A stretch of 64,000 nucleotides of DNA, from positions 121,408,891-121,472,890 of the forward strand of contig CM043947.1 of assembly GCA_014529385.2 (NCBI GenBank), given 5' to 3'. Shown one piece after another: positions 1 to 13,700 of this stretch. The translations under genes were made by a program, and so were the position numbers. Source of the DNA: Adiantum capillus-veneris (taxonomy: Eukaryota; Streptophyta; Polypodiopsida; Polypodiales; Pteridaceae). The notes under the pieces are model-generated. The model worked only from the letters and a program-made list of their open reading frames with translations, made no database searches and had not been told where the DNA came from. How positions within the stretch are numbered: position 1 is the first letter of the stretch; each line of letters opens with the position of its first letter.

Positions 1-1130
1 CACACATACATTCCACGTTGAAACCGACAAGGATTGGTTGGACTCTGACACACCTCTACGATACCCTATTGAGCTAAACAACACCTATGGAAAAGTGCTA
101 TATAACGCCTTATTGGACACTGGTGCTAAATATAATCTGCTATCATATGGGGTGTGGTTTCAGTTAGGGAAGCCACCTCTATCTGAGAGTATTATCCAAG
201 TCAAGGGTGTCAACGAGAAAAAAACTTCCGTTTTTGGAATCTGGCACACTTATGTCAGTTATGACAATGGGGTTGTAGCTCAAGACTTTTTGGTCATGCC
301 TATTGAAACTATGGAGGTCATATAAATCTAGGACACACGTGGATGATAGCCACAAAATGCGCTATTGTTTGGGGTACAGGGGATGTCACAACACAGAAAC
401 CAACTCTTAGCCCTGCCACTCAAGCCATACTCCAAAACATTGCATGTCCAAGAGGTTGAACCGTATGTCCCCATAGCCCAAGTCTCTAGAGCTTCAACTG
501 ATGTAGTTGAAATAAAGCTTGAGACACAAAAGACCCATCCCAATATAACAAAGAAAACATACAAGTGGGTCCCTAAAGCTTCTTTAGCAACCATAGCCAG
601 TGCTAAAAGACAGGAGCTTAGTAAGAGACGTCCCATTCTCCCCAAGAAATAAAAAAATGTTGCGTTGGATTCCTAAAAAAATATTGGAATCCCAAGGCTA
701 CTATGAAGGAAATGATCAAATCTGGGTGCCAAAACGTAAACTGTGCTCTTACTTGTCACCAGGCCCATGTGAGCTCAATCGTGTGGCTCCAAAACAAATT
801 GAAGATCGCGGAAAGAAAAAAATCACAGAATGTTACACACCTACTCCCGAGCTAGTTTGGGTATCAAAGAAAGAACGATTTGTTCCACCTAGCTCAAGGA
901 CATCAAAATCAAATGAAGCTTCTTGCTCTTCGTGTAGTTCCTATACGGAAATAAAAGCTTCAACACAACCTCCACCTACCATTGTACATATCCATACAAG
1001 CAAGAAAGAGTTTGCACCTCGTGTTGTAACTTCACCACCTACAACAATGTTGCAAATTAAATCATGGGAGAGTACCTTACCACCCTTGCAACTAGATGAA
1101 CGCATAGGGTGGTCAAAAACTATTGGTTAA
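1..1130 (+). pseudogene. El-B: 3' end of a gypsy-type polyprotein (protease-like domain plus W-[IV]-P-K repeats)
   Basis: Plus-strand fragment entering from outside the window. Around 107-140 it reads L-L-D-T-G-A followed by N-L-L-S, the retropepsin active-site box, and a hydrophobic strand (DFLVMPIE) follows. After a stop at 323-325 the same frame continues with L-G-H-T-W, comparable to the L-G-Q-P-W flap region of the homologous domain in Giant-19. Downstream, 365-1130 in two frames carries W-V-P-K or W-I-P-K-like motifs (KWVPK, RWIPK, IWVPK, VWVSK). The order, a protease-like box followed by W-P-K repeats with an LTR next, matches the segment after integrase in Giant-19 (43774-44805), although the sequences are clearly diverged. 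Two frameshifts or stops make it non-functional as read. The function of the W-P-K repeats is unknown. Confidence 0.6.
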
Positions 1131-1206
1131 AGCCTTCACCCATAACAGTTTGGAATAATTGGTTTCAAAAGGTGATGACATCATTCCAAAAGGTATGATC
1201 TACCCA

Positions 1207-1219
1207 AGGAAGGGGAGAG
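1207..1219 (+). promoter_or_regulatory. El-B polypurine tract
   Basis: A pure purine run (AGGAAGGGGAGAG) lies immediately before a TGTTTGC start and just after the last El-B coding sequence. This is the expected position for the plus-strand primer of an LTR retrotransposon. Confidence 0.55.
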
Positions 1220-1440
1220 TGTTTGCTAACATCCATCATTCACTTGCTTCCCCCTCAACCTTCCTCCCTGACCTCTTAATCTCCAATCTTAGGGAATGTA
1301 TATATAAAGCCTTATACTCACAAAAACAAGATAAAAAAGTAAAAGAGCATGAGCCATAACACAAAATCATAAAAACACATTATGCACAAGAACACGACCC
1401 TTGTAATATTTGCACTCTCACCATCTATTTACATGTACAG
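1220..1440 (+). repeat. Start of El-B 3' LTR (U3 with TATA box)
   Basis: The sequence begins TGTTTGCTAACATCC directly after the polypurine tract and contains TATATATAAAG near 1301, a plausible LTR promoter. I could not locate a matching 3' end or a TSD, so the right limit is arbitrary. Confidence 0.4.
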
Positions 1441-1442
1441 AT

Positions 1443-1853
1443 ATGGCTAGTACGCTAGAGTCATCCACTCCTGCCTTGGGTGAGAGATACCCTCGTTACT
1501 TTTCACAAATTTTCCACATGGTCTTTCCGGTGCTTGCATGTGAATGGGATTGGGTAGGTACGCTAGCATGTGAGAGAAATTTCGAGGAGTTAGAATGACT
1601 GATACGTCTCTTGACCACGACGGACCCATACTTAGTAGAGAGTGTTTCTCCCATTGCACAAGCCTACCCTTTTGACCAAGATGACTATAGGTGTCTAGTG
1701 ACCTTCTTAGTAAACATGGGTACCTATGATGAAGAAGAAGATTTACATGAGTACATGAATGGCACATATGGTCTCATGGATGATGAATTTGTTTATCTCG
1801 ACGAAGAGGATAGGGGTTTAGCCTTAAATCTCTACAATATCCTATTCCCTTGA
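1443..1853 (+). pseudogene. Unrecognised small acidic ORF with one in-frame stop
   Basis: An ATG at 1443 opens a frame that runs to 1853 with one internal TGA at 1596-1598. The upstream half has a W-D-W segment (CEWDWVG). The downstream half is very acidic, including T-Y-D-E-E-E-D and D-E-E-D-R-G. It starts about 140 bases downstream of the TATA box of the El-B LTR, so it might be transcribed from that LTR or be part of another insertion. No family is recognised. The frame could be chance, but the composition is protein-like. Confidence 0.3.
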
Positions 1854-3125
1854 CTCTCTAGGGGAAGTGCAAATAATTAGGTTAGGGTTCCTTATGTTTT
1901 TTTAAATTGTGTTCAATAAGTGTTGGTACCTTTTTCCCAATGATGTGCCTCCTAGACGTATTCTTTGTGTTTCCTAGTGTGTACAAGAGCGTGTTGATGT
2001 TGTTAGGATTTGGACCTTCATGGAATCTTAATCTCGACTCACTCTTCAAATCAAGTGCATTTATCAACGCAAACAGGTGTTTCTTGTCCATTAGCATTGC
2101 CTCTTATCTTTTTGCATCCATGTTTGTCTGCTTTAATTGTGATTGGTAGCATAATATTCGACACATTTGTTTAGTACCAAACATTAAATTCAATGTAATT
2201 TTTTTGTCATAATCACTTGTCTAGGTCTAAAAATCAAGCATTCCGACTAAGCTAGTTTGACCAAGCTAGGTGTTAGAGATCTTCTCTTAATACCATGGAG
2301 AATGCCTTCCTAATTATCAATGGTTACTTAGGTTCTTAATCCGATTTACGCAGCATTGTGTGAAAATGTACTAGGGCTTTCTAGTGGGCTTAGTCCCTAT
2401 TGACCTTTAGCTTAAGTATTATAAAGGGAGTTTACTAGCGTGATGAGCCTGGGGAGGTGTAACAGTGTTATATGACCCGCCAAAAGTTTCAAAATTAGAA
2501 ATGCTGAAAACGAACAAACAAAAACAAATCAAAGTGGCACAATGTAAAATCTTAAGCTCGAAGAGAAATCTCAGCTTGATTTGGTACTTCACTCACATGT
2601 ATCGCCTATGGTACTAGAGCCCTAGAGGTTCCCAGTGTGGGCGCTTTTCCTTAAAAAGCAAAAAACCCAAGGCATACAAAATAAGCACACACATCAAAAT
2701 TGAATCACTGTGACAAGACTTTGGGGGGTCAAAGAAAAGGTAATTACTCAGGCGATGATTTCATGAGGAGTTCCTTTTGTTGTAGCTTAACTACAAGGTC
2801 TTCTAGGTATAGCCTCTAGTCAACCCTCGAACATGAAATACTTGGCTCTCGCGATTAAACAACTTAATTGACCAAAGAAAATTAAGAAGCTTACCCATGG
2901 TATTAATAGTCAATCTTTAGTGCCTTTCGATCGTTAAATTAGTGACCCTAGACTTGTTTAGTTTTTGACCTTCATAACTGTTTATGCGTTGGATTATATT
3001 GCAATTTAATGTTTATTTGCTGACAAATGGTTTAAATTTTTATTACCAATCAATTTGTCTACAACTGCATATGTTTTTAATTGTATATGAGAATGCAATT
3101 ACTGTGCCAATGTTGTTTGATTTTG
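1854..3125. other. Intergenic or LTR-like sequence, no gene seen
   Basis: AT-rich sequence without a supported ORF. It may hold the rest of the El-B LTR. I see no inverted termini, tRNA or rRNA in it. Confidence 0.5.
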
Positions 3126-3236
3126 CAGTGACTGAGGAAGGCTAAGGACGTTCATCTCAAATGCTCTTCCACCTTGACGAACGAGCTTCAACTCAATAGC
3201 TTTCGAGGACGAAATCTACATCAGGAAGGCGTCCAT
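3126..3236 (+). pseudogene. Remnant of a gypsy polyprotein C-terminus (F-E-D-E motif)
   Basis: One frame reads S-I-A-F-E-D-E-I, resembling the F-E-D-E-x-S tail that closes many chromovirus-type gypsy polyproteins just before the polypurine tract. The same nucleotide core (TTCGAGGACGAAA) occurs before the 3' LTR of the LARD-like element near 63071. A TGTTAACC sequence follows at 3237. The call rests on this short motif only. Confidence 0.3.
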
Positions 3237-3889
<653 letters not shown>

Positions 3890-3890
<1 letters not shown>

Positions 3891-6828
3891 GCACACAATC
3901 ATCTTCAATATGCTTTGCTTTGGCATCAGTCTCCATTTTAATTGTGCTTGAGGACTTTGTACCGTCGTCCACGGGTGACCAGTCTTGATCTCCATTCTTT
4001 GTTGTCTTTGATGACTCCATCATGTTTGAATTCTATATCTCTGACATCTTCTGGGCCATTGGCATTCCTATTATGATGTTGTCTGGCATATCCTTTGTCG
4101 TGATCACATGAAATTGAGCTATGATGATTTGTGAACTTACTTCAATGGTAGTGGAGATGATTCCCCAGCATTCTGCTCATTTGTTTCCTGATATGTCAAT
4201 GAATTCAGAAGCATCTTCTAGTTGTGGTTGGCCACATCTTTTCCAAGTTCGAAAAGACATGAGGTTCTTGTCTAACTACAAATCTATCTTTACTTCTCTT
4301 GACAGCTTTTCTTCGTTTTCACCAACAATGTTGCACTTGATTTTCTCAGGATCTTTGTCTGAATTGACTGCTTTTGTTATGGAAGTGTCCTTTGGCTGAA
4401 CTTTATCTACATTTTCTTTGCCTTGACCACCTGCTTCAATTGATGTTGACTTCATTGGCTGTGATACTGTACTTTTTTTTTGCAATTGATGATCATTGTC
4501 CACCTACATCTAAGTAACTCTTGATCTTAGAAGATCCACTGTACTTTCTGGTAGAATCTATCTCTTCGGAGGAGATTTTGGTGGTGACCTTTGTATAGCT
4601 TTCTTGACTTTAGCTTCTATTGCCTTTGACTTTTGTGCCACCTGTTCTGGAAGCTTGAGGCTTTGCATCACCTTCAGATAGTCTTTGACTTCAGTCGGGC
4701 CATCCATAGGGGTTTGTACAAGGTCATGACCTTGTTGATATTCATTACCATGTGCATCTTGATATGCATATGTGAGCTTGATCACATGTAACTGTTTGAA
4801 CACTATTGGATTTGTCGGCTTTTGACTTTGATTTGTGGAGATCAGCTGAAACTTCTATCCTTGATGATCTTCATAGAAGCATTTATCTGCAGATTCTGAT
4901 GGAATCTGGGTCAATTGGAAACTTCCAACAACCATATGATCTTTCAATGGTTTCTGCTTGGAAGAGGTATGTTGGCTAGAAGCTCTAGGGTTTCTACTTG
5001 GTGTAGCATTTCTTGGCACATAAATTGAGCTTGATGGCTTTACAGCTTCCCCCTTCCTAGGGTGATCACTATAGCCTGCTTCAATGTAAGAATTCAAAAT
5101 TGATTGACTCTTATTTAGACTCACCTTTTGGGACTGTGAAGGTACACTTTGGATAGCATTGTTGATGTTTGGCATCTGCAAACCTTCTACATAGTTTCCT
5201 ATGTATCTTTGTGAAACATGACAAATGATTCCCCAAGTGAAGCTATAGATAGCATTATCTTTGCCTTGATATTGTCTATCCCATGGGTCTCCTATGATAT
5301 GAGCTTTTGTGGTTTCAAGACCCAATGCATCATAGCTGCTAGACTCCCGTCTATATCTACGACTGTTTTGATCAAAGTATATGTTCGTTTGGTCACAACA
5401 TCGAAGCTTGATTTCCGATGGAGGAGGGTTTGGCTCTGAACAAATTTTTGAGTTCACTCGAGTAAAAATATCCTTCAGCTCTAGAGAGGATGGGCTATTA
5501 ATAGATTCTTTCCTCTATAATGAACCATCCCTTTCTGATCTATCACTAGACTCACTTCTATGAGCTGGTATGTGGTCCGTTCAAACACAGGTTGATCCTT
5601 TTGTACATTTTCCTTTTTGCTCTACATAGTGTGCATATGAATTATGGGTGCCATACAACGCTAATGTCATTCTGTTTGATGTGTCCCTTAGACTCGTGAA
5701 TGATTGCACACTTGTGTCAGTGTATGCAAAATTATTTGCAAATTTAATATTCTTTTCAACCTTTGGTGATATCTCGACACCTTTACTAAATTCATGCAAG
5801 AATTTGTTGTTCAAAGAATCAATTGTAAGCTTTTCACGTGCATCCTTATGCTGATTTTGAATTTGCAATGTTTTTAATGGTGCTTCTAATGATAATGCAG
5901 AATTATCTGATTGCATTAAAAGTGACGAGTTAAATGCACTTACATCGAGATTCTCATTTCCAACTTGCTCTGTACCTTGCTTGTTGGCAGTTGATGTATC
6001 CCTGTTGTCTGCATTTCTTCGACAATCTTCAGCAAAATGTCCACCTTTTCTTCCACAATCTGAGCAATATGCCATGACTGGTGGTATTTCATCTGGCTCT
6101 ATCACGTCAAGCTCATGCTAAGAAGTTTCTGCTTCTATGCTTGCCAAGTTGTTAGCATCTTCTTTTAAAACACTGAGCATCAAGCTGTAGATTGCTCCAT
6201 CTTGACCTTTGTACCGTCTTTGGCTCGGTTCTCCAATTAGACTGGCTTCAATTGGTTGATGTGTTGGATCTTGCAATTCTGGCTCTCGACTGTAGATTTG
6301 ACCACTGTAATCCATGTACAATGACCCTGATTGCATATGCACTAAATGGATGCTTTGTGGACTTGTGCTGATTTTTGGATAACCATTTGGGTCAATTCTT
6401 TGCACTTCTATCGGCACTTCATCTTTAAGCTTGCAATACCTGGGTCCACTAAAGTTTGTGAACATCTGGGAGTTATCTAAATCTGGCTTCACTCTGATCA
6501 GTAGGATCTTGGCTCCTGTGCTGCTTTTACTGCTCATAAGATATCTATGGCCGTCTGTATATGTATACAAGACTTTATCTCTATTGTAGCCATATAGCTG
6601 TAAAATCTAGTCTTGTGAAGTTGTACATGTGTTGGCACTGCTACTTGCTTGCTCTGCTCTACATGAACTCTCGGCTTGATTTAAGTCCATGTTGGCTGAA
6701 TTTACAAAAACTGTCTCTTGGCAGATTTTGGTATCAATTAGCAAAATTTCTGCTCGTACTATCCTAATCTGCAATCGTATGCGAGTTGTGCTCCTGTTTG
6801 TCCAATTGGAAGCTAATTTGCAGCGCAA
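3890..6828 (-). pseudogene. El-A: decayed gag-like region
   Basis: A run of minus-strand frames (6828-6607, 6570-6118, 6105-5581, 5457-4855, 4803-4558, 4503-4276, 4023-3890) reads like one broken Gag. The 6105-5581 frame has a zinc-knuckle-like CSDCGRKGGHFAEDC, that is C-x2-C-x5-H-x4-C, one residue longer than the usual x4. Two segments share a motif I-G-x-P-x-x-R-x-Y-x-G-x-D-x-A-I-Y-S (near 6218 and near 5250), so a module is duplicated. A related D-x-x-G-x-x-Y pattern occurs in the N-terminal Gag ORF of Giant-19 (35257-36182), suggesting family kinship. It follows the El-A LTR, PBS and leader on the same strand. Several stops and frameshifts disrupt it, and no pol is visible downstream. Confidence 0.5.
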
Positions 6829-9419
6829 TTGCTTGCACTTGCCAATTTCGGTTTACACAATGACTTTTAGTCCCTGGCGTCGTTTGTCTGAACTGTGGGA
6901 ACAATATCCAGATCTGTGCTAGAACTGTGATGACCTCGGCTCGAATGATCACCAAAACTGTTTTCGCACTTCTCGATTTTTGTTTCTACTGATTTTCTGT
7001 TGTTTCTGGCTTTTTCGTTGTTTGCTCGGTGTCAGATTTTCCCCGTGTTTCTATATTTTCTTTTTTTGGGATTTTTTGGCACTTTCTGGCTTTTTCTGGC
7101 TCTAAAATCGATCGCTCTGTCAAAGTCGTAGCCAAATGTAGATCTAGTAACCAAATCGAGCTCTAATCGTGCGTCAGTGTGCTAAGAATAGCCAAAAGCG
7201 GCCAAATCGAGATCTTGCATGTAAACACGCTCTAACTAGCTAAATCTGGTCAATATCAAGGCCAAAAAGAATCTCTATCGCAAGTCGAGGTCAAATATGG
7301 TCAATCGTAAGACTCTGCGGTCAAATCAAGCCAGAATGCAATATTGCGCGTGAAACAGCTCTAAAACGTGTAATCTAGAAAATCGTAGACCCACAAAATC
7401 CGTGTCAAACAAGGTCTATGTGTGTGATCTGACTTGAATATGCTAAAAACGGTTCAAATCGACAAAATCGGATAATTTCGGAAGAAATCTGACTCTCGAA
7501 GCTCTAAATACGTCTATTCGTGCTTAAATGCGTGTGAAGGGGATGTGTACGGATGTTTGATGCATGTGCAATGCAATGAAGAGAAACAAGACAAACAAGA
7601 CAAAGAAAAGCAAAAAAAAAAAAAAATGTTTTTTGAGTTTTTGTTTTTTATTTTTTATTTTTTTGGTCTCTATTGTGCACTAGAGAGAAAAGTGTGTTTG
7701 TGAGTTTGTTTGTTTGTGACATTGTGAGTTTGTGTGTTGACTTTCTTGTCTTTTCTTCTTTTGTTTGTTTTGTGTGTGTGTGTGTGTGTGTGTGTAAGGG
7801 TTGGGTCACACAAGGTCAAGGAAGAAAAAGAAGAGAAGTATTTTATGCGCCGTAAGGCACGGTACCGAAGCCCGAAACCCGCTTCCTTTATTTATTTTTT
7901 ATTTTTTATTTTTTATTTTCAAATTTTCAAGAAATACCAAACATACCAAAAATAGGCCGAAATAGCAAAACTCCAAAAATCGTCAGAAATCCCTAAATTT
8001 GTCAAAAAAGTCCAAAAATTTCTAGGAATCTTAGAAAATCATCTTCATTCACAACAGAGCATTTCTGACACGCAAAAGCACACCGAATATAGCAGATTTT
8101 ACCGTAAACGCAACTTTGACAAAATTATCCACAAGGCCCCCGGAAATAGTAAAACGCTCAAAACTCGACCACAGAGGGCACAAATGGGAACAAAATAATA
8201 TCGTAAATATGCACACACAAAATAGCTCGTAAAGATCGCAAAATCAATTTCTATGGAATTATCCAAAAATTAATACCAAAAATTACCAAAAATTATCCGA
8301 AAAATATCCAAAAAAATTTCTACAAATTGTTCACACGTTGTCAAATGGTGCATCCAAATAAAATTGCACAAATCACATCAATTCAATTGCCAACAATTTT
8401 ATCAATAAAATCAAAACTAGGGAATTAAACCGGCAAAACTACCGACAAAAATAGGTCAAAAATTGACGCAATTAGATTGTGTAAATCCCTGTTTTGAGCA
8501 AAAAAAATGCAGCATTTCATCATTACACACATCATCTATGCAATCAAAACATTGAATTAACCATGTAAATTACACACTTTTTAGGCACACACACACACTA
8601 AAAAAATTGGAAGTTTTTGCCAATCTTTAAGTGCACACACAAAAGGGTGAAATTTATCGAATTTGCAATATGACTTCACAAATCAATAGTTTGGCATGTG
8701 CACAATACATATCAATCATCACAATTCACAAATCATAACGCACACATTGATTTCTAGGTGCTCAAACATAGGCAAAATAGTGCACACCCACCTAAAATTA
8801 GCATACACACACTCAATTAGAGTGCGCACACACTTGATTTTAGTGCACACACACCTAAAATTGACCATCTAAACATGTAATCAACTTAATTAGGCACCCA
8901 ATTAGCAATCCACAATCATCAATTAGCAATTGAAACTTGTCAAATCATACACCGCCAATTCTTAAAAATTTCGGCATTACGACGGCGTGAAAACGGAAAA
9001 TCGCAAAATTCTCAATCCATAACATCAACATTGCATTGCATCAACATAGCATAGCATACATTGCATCTTGGTGGGATATCTACACAATTATACACATCTC
9101 TAGATTCTAGGGAGGTTGAGAATACCACTTTAATTACCTTTTCGTTGAAGATCAGTTGGATGGTCGATTGCTCCAATCCTTCATAGCACATTAGTAAATT
9201 AGCAAAAATAAGTCAAATTAGCAAAGGGTTAGTGAGAAATTAGTGTGTGTAAACACACAATTGGCAAGATATGGTCACACATTAGGAAATTATGAACACA
9301 ATGCTTCATGCACACACATTCAAAATCCAAAAAAACATAAACACACAAGCGAAATTAGTAGTTAAATTAGTGAGGGAACGCATTCGTTTATGCCACAATT
9401 ACACTAGCGTAGGCCATGG
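6829..9419 (-). other. El-A untranslated leader, no gene seen
   Basis: 2.6 kb between the PBS and the gag-like frames. It is AT-rich, with a poly(A) run near 7612-7626, a (TG)n tract near 7771-7794, and many repeated short AT phrases. No supported ORF. Long leaders are common in large plant gypsy elements. Confidence 0.45.
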
Positions 9420-9436
9420 CCCCAGCAACGACGCCA
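9420..9436 (-). promoter_or_regulatory. El-A primer-binding site (tRNA-Asp-like)
   Basis: The minus strand reads TGGCGTCGTTGCTGGGG just inside the LTR end. It is close to the plant tRNA-Asp complement (TGGCGCCGTTGCCGGGG), with two substitutions. Confidence 0.6.
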
Positions 9437-9438
9437 AA

Positions 9439-10355
9439 TGTTGGGGGTCACATCGTTGCAATAGCTCCAATGACCAACAAAATTATCAATCCGGAGGGAT
9501 GAGCCACCCTGCTAGGGCATGGAAACATTCACACGGTTAGTGAGCTAATCGTGGCAACACAAATGGTTAACTCTACGAGGTGAGCTTCTCGGCCTATGGA
9601 GGAGCGAAGCCGCAAAGGGAAATCTCCATATCCACTTCTCTTCACCTCTAATCAACCCAATCACACACACTACGATTGCAAGACGCACACAACACTAATC
9701 CTATCATGCAACACATTAATCGCAAGCACACAAATAGATCTATTGAGCACCACACTCCAATCAAACCTACATGCACACACAAGAAAAAGAGGGCAATCAC
9801 ACAAGATTAGAGAGGGATTAACCACTAATTAGTTAAGATCTAGTTAATCTAAGCATCATAAACAATCATAAGAAGTAGGAGAGAGGCATCGTGAGAGAGA
9901 ATGAATCATTGATTAGTGTTAATCAAGTCTCATGAGCAAGGAGAAGCTCAAGGACTCCATAGCTACACACCTCAAGAGCTCTCACCAAAGAGTGCTCTCA
10001 ACAAATGACTTGAGAACCCTAATTTCTTTTACACACTGCCTTATATACCTAGGTTAAAAATATGCAATGTCCGAGCGCCCAAGGCCTTTAGGGCTCACCA
10101 CTTACTGAATCTGCAACCTAGGCACACTAAGTGACCTATTCTTTACAACTTGGAACTCCCATTGAGCCCGTAACACATAAGAAATATTATAATGGCTTGA
10201 AATAAATTGGGAATTTACAATTCGTGACCATTTTGGGAAAACATGAAAAATATGTAACTCCAATCTTTACTGCTTCTTTGCATTCATCCTCGATGTGCAT
10301 CCATACATCTTCAGTCTTTAGGAGCTTCTGTTAACTGACGTTGACTTAGTTAACA
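9439..10355 (-). repeat. El-A 5' LTR
   Basis: On the minus strand it starts TGTTAACTAAGTC at 10355 and ends CCCAACA at 9439, directly followed by a tRNA-Asp-like PBS. A TATATAAG promoter box lies at 10040-10047. Its 917-bp length is normal for an LTR. The bases from 9822 upward are mirrored at the right end of the window. The TSD could not be checked because the 3' LTR is not in view. Confidence 0.6.
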
Positions 10356-10538
10356 TGGCAGGTAGTCGTATCCTGTTACCTCCATGTCTATCTTGAGTTT
10401 ACCAAGTTTCAGAATTAAAATTTGAGTTAGTATAGATCAAGTTAGCCTAAGGCTAGCGTTTCTTAAGGTATGTGTATGGCATGTATGAGGATGTGCATGC
10501 ATGGGTATGCATGGTCATGAGTATGCATGGGCATGTAA

Positions 10539-10715
10539 TATGAGAACCCTAGGAGCTAGAGACCTTGATCCTCCACCCAACCGCCCATACTTATAGGCTC
10601 TTAGCCCTAGGATCCCTTGTCCACACTGCTAGCTGGCCCGTGGCCGGGGTCCGTGGCCGGGGTCCGTGACCCCCTTTTAAGGTAGGGCCCTGCCCGTAGG
10701 ACCCGTGTCCTGACA
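10539..10715 (-). repeat. LARD-like element 3' LTR, left copy
   Basis: 177 bp, nearly identical to 16017-16191. On the minus strand it starts TGTCAGGACACGGG and ends TTCTCATA. A pyrimidine run on the plus strand, starting about 10718, corresponds to the polypurine tract. Confidence 0.85.
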
Positions 10716-13700
10716 TTACTCCCCCCTTTGGAAGAGTTTTCGTCCTCGAAAACACAAGTGGTGGTATCTGCATAAGAACACTAATGTTTTCTATCGTGGC
10801 ATCCCTCAGGGATCCAACGGTTTGTTGAATCGAAACCTGGTTTATTGGGAGGTTCGATGAAATCAAGAATAACATCTTGATTTTCCACATTGTTGTCCCT
10901 GTACAACCGTCTTGGTTAACCGGCCCGTAACCAACAATATGAGAAGACTCCATTTAAAACTCACTTGAGTATGTTAAACGAGTTATCATAACGAAGAGGT
11001 GTCTAAATGTATACCCAAGTTTCAGACTTTCTGGAGGTACTTGAATGTGCAATATAACCTCAGCTCATCTTTCCATGAAAGTACTTGAATGTGCAATATA
11101 ACCTCAGCTCATCTTTCCATGAAAGTACTATGCTGACATACTCATCAGCAGCAACCAAGTCCTTGACTTGCTATGGTTTCTTGCCATTAGCCAACCGCAT
11201 CAAAACTGATGATTAAGGTTGATAACTTGAGAATAACAGGTAGAGACTAAAACTAGCCGTAACATGCCTTGCATCATATGAAGCAAACTCCAAACTAGAA
11301 AGGTAACCGATCCAGTTGTTCCACTTCTTGCTAACGTATGCACTTAGCATATCCTTTAGCGTGATTTAACGTATGCACTTTGCATATCCTTTAGTACTAA
11401 ATAGAATGCTTGTAAACTGCCCATCCTACGCGGGATGAATAGCAGTAGTAAGAGTGAGGTGCTTTCCCCCAACCACTTACAGAAAGTCGCCCATGACTGA
11501 CAACAAACTATGACTCAATCATTGAGTATCCAGCCATATACTCGATATGGAATGGAGACAACCAACTAGGTTGAAAGCAGATTGGAGTTTCAAGCAGCCA
11601 ATCACAAACACCCATACTCAGCCATCGCGTTGTATGGCAGGGTGTAAACTCATACGAAGTCTGCAAGAGAGATTGCACTGGCAGTGCAAAAAATTGCAGA
11701 AACAATAATGTCCATGAAGTTGCATGCCGCTCCGAATAAATTGGTGTTAAACACTAGGGCCCATAACACCTAGTGTGCATGTATTTAACACAAACATATC
11801 CGAACCGCAATTCCATGACGAGACTTTGGACCATAACAGAATGTGACAACCCGGTCACCTCTAGGTACCAACCATGAGACATTCTCATGGACATAGCATA
11901 CTTAGCTATATGTAGAAACAACCCTTCGTTAAGGTGGTTTCATAGCACTTGTAATCGTAACAAGTTTGTACGTAGTACTCGACAATTTCTGGCCACTGAA
12001 ATTGCTCGAGATACTGTGTTCTCAAAATGGTCGAATCCATGGATGTGACCAGCACCTAGGGACTTCGTCGCAACACATTGTTAGATAGTTGGCGCCAGTG
12101 TCAGTCCCAGAGACTCATATTCGCCACGTGTGGAATATGTCTCAAACAAGGATATCAAGAAAAGAGACATCCATCAAGTACGAGCTGGTACTTGTGTGTG
12201 GAGGTAACTACAAACACTCTGCGACAAGAGTGAGAGGGACCCTCATTATCATGCTCCACACTGGCTAAACTGAACTCCTTAAGTTCCTAGACCATGTTAT
12301 CCCCATGTGACAACATGTGCCAAATCGAACCCTACACTAGGTTCGTAACAGCAAAATGTATTTTGGACGCTACGGTCCAAAATACCCTTTTCCAACATGC
12401 CCTTGACATGGCTTTGAAACATTCAAGCGTATTTATATGACTTGCACTGGAAACCGTGGGCGTTGCCTGCGCAATCCGACCCCTTTGGTTAACATCTATG
12501 TAGTCAAACCCCTTGGTAAGACCCTCTGTAGAAACTGCTCAACCAGCAGGCAACGATAACCAACATAGTTAACCGTGTACATACTGATTGGAATCAACTC
12601 GAAAAGTTGAATGCGTCCGCTACAGTGTGGTAGATTGCGGAATGCTTTCCTTGAAAGTTTAACTAGGAGAGATCAAAAACTGTGATCCTCAATGCCTATG
12701 GGGTGATTTAGCAGTCACCCTCCGGGTCGTACCCCAAACAATATGTCCATAGACACTGCGTAGTGCTATAGAAAGAGCAAGAAATCCACACAAGTGAACT
12801 GCCTAGATCTTGTGGACAGCCATGTTGTCTCAACTGATTGCTACATCTATACCTCCTTGTAGAGATCAACTACTGTGAGTTGAAGATTTTTAAAAAACTC
12901 AACTTGAGTGTCGCACTGAAAACATGTAGTGCAAAAATGACACTGTATACATCCTGAATGAGAAGACCGTTGCTTGTCCATTAACCTCGATGTATACTTC
13001 CCTGGGTAGATCTGTTCACTCTTGAAAACAATCACCCAAAGAATGCCAATAGTTGGGTCTTACCCTTGGCCGGACAATGGCTCTTAGCCTGTGTGGCTCA
13101 TAGCCCTTGTGCAAATTAGTACTCAATGGACGAACCGATGAAGACTAATTTGAGTAGCATCTTAGCCACGTGCTAGCTAAGAGTTAGAGCAGCTTGGCTC
13201 AGGTGAACTTACAAGCAAAACACGTATCAAAAGCTTCTTAGAAAATTTTCATTATTCCCTTAAAGAGAGAGAATGAGAGAGAAGAAGAGCATGCTGGGCT
13301 GTGGAACTTTCCTTGAACGACTATGACGTGTATAGTTGATTGCCATGCTCGTGTGCATCTTATGCCTAATGTGTAGCGTATCCTATAAGCATGCAACAAG
13401 TTTCTGCTATGACTCTCTCATTGAGAGAGTTGACAGAAAAACACAACCACATCTTGATCTCCTGCCTTACAAGGTTGTGATTGTATGAAAATGACTTAGC
13501 ATTGGCACTTTGCCTGTGAAATAAGTCCTAGATTTAGGTGCCTTTTAGTGTTGGTGGGTGTTGATAGCAACCAGCCATCAGGTTCAACAATCCATCACTT
13601 AGTCTGTCCTTGACAGAGTTGCGAGTGTGATAGAGGAAGCATAATGCATGAAGTGGTGGAATCCATGCTATTTGCTTAGCATGCCTTGCATGCGAAAACG

